NCBI GenBank assembly: GCA_002335605.1
Contig: BEDY01000002.1
Coordinates: forward strand, 1,860,001-1,924,000
DNA from: Prillingera fragicola
Taxonomy: Eukaryota; Basidiomycota; Tremellomycetes; Trichosporonales; Trichosporonaceae
Length of the DNA stretch: 64,000 nucleotides
Reading direction: 5' to 3'
The notes under the pieces were generated by a model that worked only from the letters and a program-made list of their open reading frames with translations, searched no databases and was not told where the DNA came from. Each line of letters opens with the position of its first letter. The first letter of the stretch is position 1. The position numbers and the translations under genes are program-made. Of the stretch, positions 11,017 through 22,265 are shown piece after piece.

Positions 11017-11203
11017 GGTGGGAGGTTGCCAGGTGATGCGAGATGGGCAAGTGTCATTCGTGTTCTCTTTATCAACCACTCTCGGATTGCCCACCTCGCA
11101 CTTTGCCCGCAGAGCCGCGACTCGACAGATAAAAGACGACGCATACTCCTGCATATGTTGCCAGACAAGTGACACAGGTCGACTGCCTTGGCGGTGCGGG
11201 TAT

Positions 11204-11292
11204 CTCGGTGACGCCGAACTGCTTCGGCCTGGCCGAATGAACCCTTGCTATCGTTCTCCCCCACACGGCCCCACTTCCTCGGCGACACCGAG
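11204..11292. promoter_or_regulatory. Three CGG-N5-CCG palindromes, RidA/permease divergent promoter
   Basis: Sites at 11204-11218 (CTCGGTGACGCCGAA), 11223-11237 (TTCGGCCTGGCCGAA) and 11278-11292 (CTCGGCGACACCGAG). They sit midway in the 423-bp region between the RidA start (minus) and the permease start (plus), so one cluster could serve both genes. Same core as at the PUT1 and Zn2Cys6-factor promoters. Confidence 0.6.
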
Positions 11293-11439
11293 ATGCCCAT
11301 CTCGGGTACTGTAACGGTCTCAAGTGTTGTTTTGTTGATAGATGTTGTACATATATGAGGTGGCCGGGTAAGGCATCTCATCATCACGCCCTCGCACCGC
11401 AACACTAGCAACGGCTACCCACCACTTCTCAACTTGAAC

Positions 11440-13223
11440 ATGCCTCGCACAGGCAGCATTCGGAGCATCTGCACCAAGTCCCGTGAGGATCTTCCCTCAT
11501 TGGCAAACTCTTTCAAGCACCCGCACAGTGTCTCTCACACCGAGAAGGGGCCAGAAGTGACCATCACGGCCGAGGAAGCCGAGGCGCTCCATGAGCAACT
11601 GCACACGGCCGACTACAACATTGATCCCTTTAGCGTGCAGGATGCAGCCAAAGATGGAGAAGACTATGTAGAGTTTAGGACTATGGGGTGGATCAAGGCT
11701 GGGCTTGTAAGCACTGCTGAGGTGAGTATGGTGATTGTGTGGAGCTGACCTCTGCCAGAGTATCGCTCTTGGTCTTCTCTCCTTTCCCTCAGTCTTCTAC
11801 CGTCTGGGCATGGTCGGCGGTGTTCTTGCCACCGTCGGTATTGGACTTCTCGCCTACCTCACAGCCTGGATCATGGTTGATTTCAAGATGAAGCACATGG
11901 GCGTCATGCACATGGGCGACAGCGGTGGAGTCATGTGGGGTCGTTGGGGCAGCATCATCACCAGCACCGGCATGATCCTCAAGGCAAGTTGACAAGGTAT
12001 GCGCATCTGACACTCGCAGTGCATGGGTCTCGCTGGCTCTCATGTGCTCGTCGGCCAGACAGCCCTCGGCACGATCGGCTACGCCCGCCCAATCTGCGCC
12101 GTATGGTATACCTTTCTCGTCATGGTCGTCAGCATCATGATGTCCCACAGTCGCCAATGGGGCAAGCTTACTTGGATGTCCTTTATCTCGATTGCCTGCA
12201 TTCTTATCGCCTCGATGATCACGATTGTCGCGACCGGTATCCAGTCGCCCTCTGTGCTTGAGACTCCAAAGGGCGGGCCGATCGTGTGGCGCGCTTTCCC
12301 CAAGGATCCGTCTCTTATGAGTGTCCTTGGTGGCTTTACCAACATTATCTTTGCCTACGGGGGCAACATGGGCGTCTTCTCCTTTGTAAGTGTTGCTGCA
12401 TTTCAAGAAATTAACCGTGTCAGTGTAGCGAAATGCGCCGGCCGCAAGACTTTAAAAAGTCGTTCATCATCGTCCAAGGCATGGGCATAACCTGCTACAC
12501 CCTAGTCGGTGCGCTGGTCTACGCCTTTGGCGGTCAATACGTCACCTCTCCGGCACTCACAATGACCTCCAGGCCGGTTCGAATCACCGCCTACGCCATT
12601 GCAATGGTCACCATCATGGTTTCGGGTATTCTGGCAGTCAACATTGGCGCAAAGTTGTTGTACATGGCAGCCTTGCGCAAGTCTGAGCTGTTGACAAGTC
12701 GGTGAGCACTTTTATTCGCTTGGACAGTAGCTGATCAGGGTAGCTCGTGGAAGGCTGAAATGGTGTGGATAGGCATGGTGTCCTTTATCTGGATTCTGGG
12801 CTTCATCGTCGCCGAGGTCATTCCCGTGAGTGCCCCTCCCAGTTGGAGCTAACATGCCCAGTTCTTCAACTCACTTCTCACGATTGTGTCCTCGCTGTTC
12901 AGCGTGTGGTTCTCGTTTGGTTTTGCCGGGTTTCTCTGGTTCTACTCTGAGAGTCCTTGGTGGGGAAAGCAGCCCGGCGAGCACCGCGCAATTGACACCA
13001 AGCTCAAGAAGCTCTTGTTCGCCACGTCTGTGTTTACGGTGAGTTGGATCGCTGTCATTAGGGCCCAATTTAACGTGGCAGATTATTCTGAGCGTTGTCG
13101 TTACACCCCTTGGAATGTACTCGGCTGTCATGAGCATTATCGAGGGAGTGAGTTTGTCCTGGATGGGTCTTGCTGACTGAGCAGTACTCAAAGGGAACGT
13201 TCAAGGGCCCTTTCCATTGCTAG
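11440..13223 (+). CDS. Neutral amino-acid permease (AAAP family, MTR-like)
   Basis: Eight exons: 11440-11721, 11759-11983, 12020-12385, 12424-12701, 12744-12825, 12862-13038, 13082-13147 and 13185-13223, giving 504 residues. It has a ~75-residue soluble N-terminus and then about 11 membrane segments (SIALGLLSFPSVFYRLGMVG; ICAVWYTFLVMVVSIMM; FTNIIFAYGGNMGVF; CSEMRRPQDFKKSF). This matches the fungal amino-acid/auxin permease family that includes Neurospora MTR, which takes up neutral aliphatic and aromatic amino acids at the plasma membrane. Intron 2 (11984-12019) is a GC-AG intron: donor GCAAGT. Its promoter carries three of the shared palindromes. Whether proline is a substrate is unknown. 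Confidence 0.88.
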
Positions 13224-13665
13224 CTCAAGGCGTCAGGAATGGGGTTATTCGTCAGTTGTAGACAGTGAATGTCATTGTTCTGTGCATGCTGCATTGCAAG
13301 CAGGTGCCACGCCTGTAATGACGAGAGCCTTGACACTCGTTGTCCATTATTGCATCACGAGCATACCCGCAATCAAACATGGCCTCGTGTCTCGCTTACC
13401 CACGTCAGCGCGACATGGGTGCATACCAGCACAATGCCAGTGACTCAGCGCCAAAGCACTCGCACTGGACGACGACGGCCGGCATCATGGTAGCCTCCAT
13501 TGCTCGGCCGGTGGTGTCGGACATGGCCGAGCTGGCGACATATTGGTCATCGGCCGCCAGGCGCCGGGCTCCGAGTTTATCAACAGGCTACATGAACACG
13601 CATTCTAACCGGACATCTTTCTCTCTTTGTCATCATCTCTCACAGCTCGTTCAACCCAAACCAGC
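13224..13665. other. Intergenic region upstream of old yellow enzyme
   Basis: 442 bp between the permease stop and the OYE start. It contains TCGG-ACATGG-CCGA at 13517-13530, a related palindrome with spacing of six instead of five. No gene seen. Confidence 0.45.
13517..13530. promoter_or_regulatory. TCGG-N6-CCGA palindrome upstream of OYE
   Basis: TCGGACATGGCCGA, 136 bp before the OYE ATG. TCGG-N6-CCGA is the published target type of Ppr1/UaY Zn2Cys6 factors; here it differs by one base of spacing from the nine neighbouring elements. Functional relation to them is uncertain. Confidence 0.35.
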
Positions 13666-14890
<1,225 letters not shown>

Positions 14891-14984
14891 AGTCGAGTGT
14901 ACGCTGTAGTGTCATGTACAAGAGATCTTCACGTGTGCTGCTCCAAGTGTCCATCAACTATCATGTCTACAAATACTATCTGCA

Positions 14985-15695
14985 TCAAACGGTGAGCAGC
15001 TGCTCGTGGAAACCCTGGATATTGGCGACTGGGTCGCGCAGGTGAATCTCGAGAATCCAGTGCCGGTTGAACCCGCCCTTGCCGACCGAGACCATCGAGT
15101 TGTGGTTATCGCGCGCAATGTACAGCGTAATCTTGTCTCGCGGGATCCGCTCATGGGGAAACGACCCAACAATGTGTCCAGCAATGGGCGCGCCAAACTC
15201 AAACCCCTGCTTGGCCGCCTCGGCGCACGCAATCTCATACAGCTCGTGGCCCGTCATGTCTGGCCGCGCATCGTAGATGCCCTTGACGGTCTTCCACACT
15301 GGCTCGAGCGCGTCGCGCAGCTTGGTCTTGGCCGGGTCGTTGCCGAGGACATAGGTGCGTCCAAAGTCTGCCTCCCACGCCTCAAACACGGGTCCGAGGT
15401 CGACGACCAGAATGTCGTCGTCCTCAATCACGCGGTCGGGCGGGTTGTCCTCGAACGGCCGCAGAGTGTTAGGGCCGCTGCGAATGATGCGTTTGTGCCA
15501 GTGCGTCTTTACGCCGTGGCGCTCCTCGCCCAGCTTGTGGATGGCGTCGCTCACAGACTTTTCCGAGACGCCCGGGCGGACGAGGTTGAGGCGCTCAATC
15601 TCTTCAAACATGGCCACGGCCTTGGCCTCGGCGTCGCGCAGTCCGTCGGCATAGGCTTGTTGCTCTGCTTGCGTCTTGGGTGCTGGGGTCGTCAT
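14985..15695 (-). CDS. M24 (prolidase/creatinase fold) metallopeptidase, bacterial-like
   Basis: An intron-free 236-residue protein from the ATG at 15695 (MTTPAPK). The pita-bread fold ligands can be followed: Asp in VVDLGPVFEAW, Asp in EADFGRTYVLG, His in AGHIVGSFPHERIP and Glu in HWILEIHL. RPGVSEKSVSDAIH and HWHKRIIRSGPNTL are also conserved. M24 enzymes are two-metal Xaa-Pro aminopeptidases, prolidases or creatinases; the exact substrate is not determined. The short single-domain form without the usual N-terminal domain, and the lack of introns beside intron-rich neighbours, resemble bacterial M24 proteins. If it is Xaa-Pro specific, it would feed proline to PUT1 in the same block. Confidence 0.8.
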   Translation of the reverse strand: MTTPAPKTQAEQQAYADGLRDAEAKAVAMFEEIERLNLVRPGVSEKSVSDAIHKLGEERHGVKTHWHKRIIRSGPNTLRPFEDNPPDRVIEDDDILVVDLGPVFEAWEADFGRTYVLGNDPAKTKLRDALEPVWKTVKGIYDARPDMTGHELYEIACAEAAKQGFEFGAPIAGHIVGSFPHERIPRDKITLYIARDNHNSMVSVGKGGFNRHWILEIHLRDPVANIQGFHEQLLTV

Positions 15696-16188
15696 GGTTG
15701 ATGCTGTGGTGTAAGGCGTTGAAAGACGTGGTGTGCGGTGAACCACAGTCAATGGTGTGCTGATTAAGTAGCTCCACGGAATTGGCCAACAGGTTGCCGG
15801 ACCGGTTAATCCGTGATGGTGTCGGTTACGTAAGAACCTTTGGCCGAGTGTAGCAAGCATCACGAGGCATGCAGCGTGCTGGCAGCAACAACGACGCGGA
15901 CAGTGGTGTCGAGCTGCTAGAATGGTAGGGAGGACGGGCGATAGTTAGTAGACATCTGAGGTAGGACAGGTAGGCACAAGATGAGGCAAGCTGGGCTCCA
16001 TCAGGTCCGCCTCGGTCACTCCGACCGATTTCGGCGACACCGAGCTCCACAACCTGTCCCAGTGAACATTGAACTTGTCCTCTCGGCACTGCCGAAACCT
16101 TGACTTGCTCAACGACGCCCACGACGCGACCGCAATTGACAGCTACGCTGCCCAAGTCTACGGGCGAGACCTCGGCAACCAAGCCACA
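15696..16188. other. Divergent promoter, M24 peptidase / Zn2Cys6 factor
   Basis: 493 bp between two divergent starts. Three shared palindromes lie at 16011-16096, closer to the transcription factor (93-178 bp before its ATG). The rest shows no repeated feature. Confidence 0.5.
16011..16096. promoter_or_regulatory. Three CGG-N5-CCG palindromes upstream of Zn2Cys6 factor
   Basis: Sites at 16011-16025 (CTCGGTCACTCCGAC, last base off consensus), 16030-16044 (TTCGGCGACACCGAG) and 16082-16096 (CTCGGCACTGCCGAA). The position suggests autoregulation of the factor and co-regulation of the divergent M24 peptidase. Confidence 0.6.
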
Positions 16189-18193
16189 ATGGCACCGTCC
16201 GGCCTCCCACCCTCTGCCCGCCTCGTCCGCGCGTGTGCAAAGTGTCACGAACGCAAGGTCAAATGTGACGGCACACTCCCGCGGTGCAGCAACTGTGCTC
16301 GGGCGGGGGTGCAGTGCAATGTGGCCGAGTGTGTGCTGTGGACGCACGCGCATGTGACGGCGCTCGAGGCGCGGGTGCGGTGGCTCGAGCAGCTCGTGAG
16401 CCGCGCGTACGAGCTGCCAGAGGACGTTGACGAGGTCGAGGTTGGGTGTGCGCTGGAGCCCAAGAGGAGCTTTCAAAGCCAGCCAGAGCATTTGCCAGAG
16501 GAGGTTGGGTTGTTGAGCATGCGGGCTGGGGGGTGTTACAGTGAGTTCTGGGCTGGGGCAGGAAACTGACCACAGTGGGATCCATGTCTGGAGTGACCCT
16601 CGGGTTGATTATATCTTCAGCAATCAGTCTCTTCCAAGATGAGCCTATTACCATGGACCTCTCCGATCCACCACTGCCGCGAACAGCGGGTCGCGCGGCG
16701 TATCCCCCACTACCACTTGCCAGGAGCTATGTGGCATCGTATCTCGACCGCATACACCGCTGGTATGCGTTTCTTGATCTCGAAGCTCTCGCGTCCGCGC
16801 TGGATACAGCTTATGACACTCGGTATCCCACTGAAATGGCCCAAGAGTTTAATCGGTTCATGCTCTTCATGGTGTTTGCGCTTGGAGCCTCTGACCCCCC
16901 AGTGCCAAGTGTGAGCGCCGACGCTTTCACTGCTGCAGAGTACTTGCGAACGGCAATTGCCTTCCTGCAACCAGTGTTGGCACGCAACGACCTCGATTCG
17001 ATTCGTGCATTGCTACTCCTTACAGTCTATGGGCTTCGGAGCTGGAACAGTGACCCACAGTGTGCGATAAACGTCTGGCAGGTCACTGGGCACACCATGC
17101 GGCTGGCGGGCGAGCTGGGGATAACGAGGAACAGCCCAAAGTGGGACTTTGGAGAGAAGGAGCAGGAGGCGAGGAGGAAAGTGTTCTGGTCAGCCTATGG
17201 TCTCGAGCGATACGTTGCAGCGACTACTGGGCGGACCCTCAGTGTCCGCAGCGAAGGTGAGCAAATGCATCAGTACCGACTAACAGTGGCAGCCATCGAC
17301 GCACCCTTCCCTCAACGCCTCGACGAGCCCATCCCCTCCTCGCTGACAACCTTCCTGCAACACACACCCCCGCCGCTAGACCTCCGACCGGGCGTCCACA
17401 TGGTCAAACAACGGCAACTCTTGGGAGAAATCCTCGAATGCGTCTACCAAGCCCGCCCACCGACCCGCCCCCCACCGTCCGAGACAGCCACGACCTCCCG
17501 CGTCTCCCAGATCCAAGCAAACCTCGTCACCTGGACAGAAGACAGCTTCGAGCTCTCTGCCGTCTCCACGACCGAACGCGATGTACTCCAACTAGCCTTC
17601 CACCAGGCGACCCTCCTCCTGCACCGCCCCAGCCCCAGCTTTCCGTCCCCGCCGCCCGACGCGCTCGACGTCTGCATGGGCGCCGCGCGGGGGCTCACAA
17701 GGCTCGTCGCCGGGGCCCTTGAGCGCGGCGAGGCGGATAAAGTATGCCAGGGGTGGGGCGGGTTCGCCCTCGTCCTCGGCGCAGGCCTCGCGCTCGTCTA
17801 CTGCTCGTGGTCAGTCGCCATACCTTGTTTACAAAGCTGACAGGCAGGATTGGCGCTACGTGCCCGCACGCGATCCACCCGCCGGTATTTCTCGACCCCG
17901 AGATTGCCGCCTCGCTCGCCATTCTCGAGACACTCGCGCACCGCTCCCCGCAGGCGCCGCGGTATGTCGCCCTGTATCGCAGAGTCTTGTCTAGTTTCGA
18001 AAGCATTCTCTGCGCGCACGCCATGGGCGGCGGGAGCGCGACGAGCGCGCCGCCCGATGTGGAGGCGGCGTTCGTGGCTGCTGCACTGCACAACTCTGGG
18101 TTTGGGACGTTGGAGAATCTGGATTTGGATGCCGAGAGCGTGCTCTTTCTCAGTCGCTTGCTCATGGCGGGACAGGACGAGGAGATGCGGTGA
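16189..18193 (+). CDS. Zn2Cys6 fungal transcription factor, candidate cluster regulator
   Basis: Four exons: 16189-16540, 16576-17256, 17293-17809 and 17848-18193, giving 631 residues. The DNA-binding domain at residues ~15-45 has the binuclear cluster C-x2-C-x6-C-x6-C-x2-C-x6-C (CAKCHERKVKCDG, RCSNCARAGVQC), followed by a short linker and a dimerisation helix (ALEARVRWLEQLVSRAYELP). The middle holds a fungal_trans-type regulatory domain (YLDRIHRWYAFLDLEAL, MRLAGELGITRN, RRKVFWSAYGLERYVA). Such dimers bind inverted CGG triplets. Three such sites lie in its own promoter, and three each upstream of PUT1 and of RidA/permease, so it is the obvious candidate regulator. It is not recognisably Put3 or PrnA by eye. 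Confidence 0.88.
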
Positions 18194-18255
18194 GGCCGCA
18201 GTCGACACTTTCGACATGCATAATAATGAAAGGAGTAAATTAGTCCTCGATGCCA

Positions 18256-21200
18256 CTACTTGCTGCTCCCACTATCCCGCCTAACCAACCCGCCACTCTT
18301 GCCCCCATCGCTCATACGCCGCACAAAGCCCTTGATGCTGCTCAGCCGCTTCCTCCGCTTGCCGTCCTTGCCAGCAGCAGCGTCAGGGGTGGCGGAGCGG
18401 CTGTTATCCTCGCTCTCGCCTGCACTGGCTCCGCCTGTGCTCGTCTGGGACGCCAGGCGCTGCATGGGCGGTGGTCCGCCCGAGGAGCGCGGCGAGGAGT
18501 CGCCGAGTGCAGGAAAGTCGGTCAAGGGTGGGCCTTCACTCGGGGGTCTGGGCGCGGGCTTGGACTCGGTGTCAGTTGTGGCTTTGGCCGACTTGACGCT
18601 GTCCTTGGACCTTTTGGCCAGCAGCGGCTTATCCTCGTCGGCGTCCTCGTCGTCCTCGGGCTCGTCGTCCTCGGGCGCGGCCACGACAGCCTCGGCATAC
18701 GACAACGTACCCGGCGCAACAGGACTGGTGGGGAGGCTGGGCGACGGTGCGGTGGGCGTACTGGCCCCGCTAGCCGCAGCGGCCGAGCCGTCCTCGTCGT
18801 GCTCGGGCACGGTGCTGGGGGGGCTGAGGCGGTGGATGTGCAGCGCGCCGGCATCCTTGGCGAGCTCGAGGGCAGCCGAGGTGCCGGCGTTTGGCGCTTC
18901 GGCCAGTGCGAGCATTTCCTCTTCGGTGAGAATCTGCTTCTTCCACATGGCAGCGAAATGGCCGTCCAGCTCGACGAGCTCGTGATAGCTCCCGTGCTCG
19001 ATCACGCGGCCGTCGTTCATGACGACGATCTGGTCAGAGTTGATAATGGTCGACAAGCGGTGGGCGATGCTAAGGCTAGACCGCCCGCGGGCAAGCTCAT
19101 GCAGCGACCTCTGAATTTCGCGCTCCGTCTCCGTGTCGAGCGCCGAAGTCGCTTCGTCCAGGACCAGGATTGACGGCGACTTGAGGAACATGCGCGCAAG
19201 GCTCACACGCTGCTTCTCGCCGCCTGACAGCCTCACTCCGCGTTCTCCGACAACCGTAGAATAGCCTTCCGGGAACGACAGGATCCGGTCGTGAAGACGC
19301 GCAGCCTTGGCGGCGGCGATAATGTCGTCATCGTCGCTTCCCTCCTTGCCGTAGGAAATGTTGGCGCCGATAGTGTCGTTCCACAGCACACTGTCCTGGG
19401 GGACGATACCGATTGCGCGGCGGAGCGAAGACTGCTTGACTTTGGAAATGTCCTGGCCGTCGATCCGGATCGCCCCCGACTGAATGTCGTAGAACCGGTA
19501 GAGCAGGCGCAGAATCGTACTCTTTCCCGATCCACTCTCTCCGACGAGCGCCATGCTCTCTCCCTTGCCGATACGGAAGCTCACACCCTTGAGGGCCTCG
19601 ACCTCGCCGTCGTAGGAAAAGTGCACGTTGTCAAACTCAATGACACCGTCCGTGACGACGAGGTCCTTTGCGCCGGGCTTGTCTTGGATCTCGGTCGGCT
19701 CGCCCAGCAGCTTGAACAGCTTTTCGGCGTCGGTCGAGTTGGCGTTCAGCTGGCGGTAGAGCGTGCCGAGGCGGTCGAGCGGTGCGTAGAGTTGCTGGAG
19801 GTATTGAATAAAGTAGACAAAGTCGCCAGACGTGGCCTCGCCGCGGAGCACGCGGTTCGCGATAATGAGCGAGCCAGTGAGGAGACCGATCGTAATGATG
19901 GCTGCAATGTCAGCTCTGACCACTGTTCAGAAACGCACCAGCCTGAGTAAGGTTCAACAGGTTGAAGCTTATGAGCACCTTGTACTCGGTCTCCTGGAAG
20001 GCGAGAATGCTGCTGTCAAAGCGCGCCGACTCGCGGTGCTCGGCGGTAAAGTACTTTACACTCTCCCAGTTGGTGAGGACGTCGCTGGCAATACCGCGGG
20101 TCTTGACGTCACGATCAATCATCTGGCGGCGGAGCTTGGTGCGGTAGCTGGTAAACACGATCGAAAACGTCACATAAGTAAGCATGATGGCCGCGAGGAG
20201 CAGCGAGAGGTCGTTGCCGAACCGCAGGTTGAGGAAGATGACGGCGATTATAATGTTGCCAATGGTGGGGACGGCGCTGAAGAGCAGAATCTGAAACAGA
20301 TTGTTGATGGCACTGCCACGGTCGATAATCTTGAGAACTTCGCCAGTGTTGCGACGCGTGTGGAACGCTAGACTCAGATTCAACAGGTGGTTGAAGCAGA
20401 GCATCTGCATCTCGCGGTCCGCGTACTGCTGCACCGGCACCCAGGCAATGTTCTGGAGAAATCCGAGGAGACCGCCGCCCTGGATCGCGCGCAGGCCAAT
20501 GTATCCGATAAACGGCGGCCAGATGCTCTGCGTCGGCTGGCCGTGCTCGACACGCGAGAGGCGGTCGATGAGTTCCGCGAGCATCGCAGGGATCTGCGGG
20601 TTGAGCGCCATGCCCAGCACCAGCAAGCAGACGCAAAAGATGGACGCGAGCTGCAAGCGCCAGCTAGTCGACGGCCAGAGGTGTGGCCACAGCTTGCGCA
20701 TGCGCGACCAGAATGCGCTCCACGAGATACCCTGTGTTTCTTCGACTTTTTGACCCAATTTCTTGGGAATCACAATCTGCTTCTTATTGATACCCGACGG
20801 CGTCGCCGTGCCCTCTGCGGCGCCGCCCGAGCCCGAGCCGGGGACGGGCATGACTGGCGTGCCTGCCTGGCTGCGCGCTGCGTCCGAGGGCGCGGCAGAC
20901 GACCCCGCGTCAAAGGTCCCATACTGGCTCGTCTTGGGGAGGAGGCGGCCGGCGGCCCGGCCAGTGGAGGAGGCTGCCTCTTCGGAATCGTTGCCGTCCA
21001 AGTCGCCATTGAGCAGGCCTGTGCGCTCGTCGGCAGTCTCAAACCGGACGATAGGGTTGAGAATCAAGACAGCGAGCACGGGAAGAAGCAGGAGACGCAG
21101 AATCGAGGGAGGGAGTGCGAGAATGGAGAATATGCGATGCGGCCCGGCTGTGCGCTCTGTTAGCAATCGGGCAGGCTGTGCCGCCGCTGTGTGCGGCAGC

Positions 21201-21684
21201 GGCTCAGTGACGTACAGGCATGGACCTCGGTGATGACGGAGAGCACGAGGTTGGGCACCTCGAGACCAAACGCGAGCATGGCAAGAAGCACAAGACCCTT
21301 GTCGCCCCAGCGCATGCGCCATTCAGCGAGAATCGCCGCTAGCGCATACACGACCAGACCCCCGAGCGCGTGTGCACCGGTAGCATATACCCAAAAGTCC
21401 GAGTGGTAGTGATTCCGCGGCCGCTCAGGAATCCCAATTGGCGGCCTGTCGTTTCCGGCAACCACGAGGTCGATACAGAGCAGTGCGGCCTCGTACGCGC
21501 ACGTCGCGGCGAGGAGGGTGAGGAAGAGCAGGATCAGGCCGCGGCGCGGCGTCACCGTCTTGACCGTCACGGCCCTGATGCCTGGAATGTCGCCCGGGGC
21601 GGTGGTCGAGGTCGGAAGGAGGCCGAGGACGGGCAGGGCCAGTACGGCCGGGGTGACTATGTGCAGGATCTCGAGGGCTGTCAT
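18256..21684 (-). CDS. HMT1: HMT1/ABCB6-type half-size ABC transporter
   Basis: Three exons (21216-21684, 19939-21147, 18256-19901), 1107 residues. N-terminal hydrophobic extension with ~5 membrane segments, then a six-helix ABC membrane domain (~340-640) and one nucleotide-binding domain with Walker A GESGSGKST, Q-loop PQDSVLW, signature LSGGEKQR, Walker B ILVLDEATSALD and switch AHRLSTI. This layout is that of S. pombe Hmt1 and ABCB6, which move thiol-peptide- or glutathione-linked metals or porphyrins into vacuoles or related organelles. Unusual is a ~225-residue low-complexity C-terminal tail with an acidic run, SYAEAVVAAPEDDEPEDD, a TDFPALGD motif and a basic end. Substrate not determined. 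Confidence 0.88.
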
Positions 21685-22265
21685 TGTGATGAGCTAGGGT
21701 GGGGGTACTGGGTGCAGAGAAGTGGTCACGCGAGGAAGATGTGCGGTTTGTGCTCGACCGATGGTGTAGCTGGTGCACAGCCAGAGCCAGTGAAGGGAGT
21801 GTGTGAACGTGGAGAGCACCAGGTGTGAACGGAAGAGAGAAGAATGGAGACGGTGAGTGAAGTGGACAGAGTATAGATACAGACGAGGTCGCTCAATACG
21901 ACACGGACTGCTGCGGACATGTCCGTGACGGCTGGCGGGAGAATACTGACGCGTACGTCATGCCACGCGCCACGCACGCGCACGCTCACACTGCCATGGA
22001 TCATGTTGCATGCTGGTCATCAATACGAGCACAATGGCGTCTAACACGACAAACTACTACCAGACATGCATGCATCAGGCAGCCAGCAGCCACAGCCAGC
22101 CAGCATACACACCCCAACACGCGGCATTAAAAGAAAAATAGAGCAGGCGCCAAGGAAACACTCACCCAGCCAAGGACGATGAGCTCATGGCGGGGAAGTG
22201 ACGACGACAACGCGGGGTATCTATGAAGCGCTGCTGGTCGAGCAGCACCGTTGCTAGTAGTTTGT
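21685..22265. other. Intergenic region, 581 bp
   Basis: Upstream of HMT1 and downstream of the syntaxin gene. Short CAGC-rich runs near 22.08 kb; no gene seen. Confidence 0.45.

Noticed and set aside
18260..18985. Long plus-strand frames opposite the HMT1 C-terminus
   Set aside because: Antisense shadows of the Ser/Ala/Asp-rich coding tail; no independent gene features.
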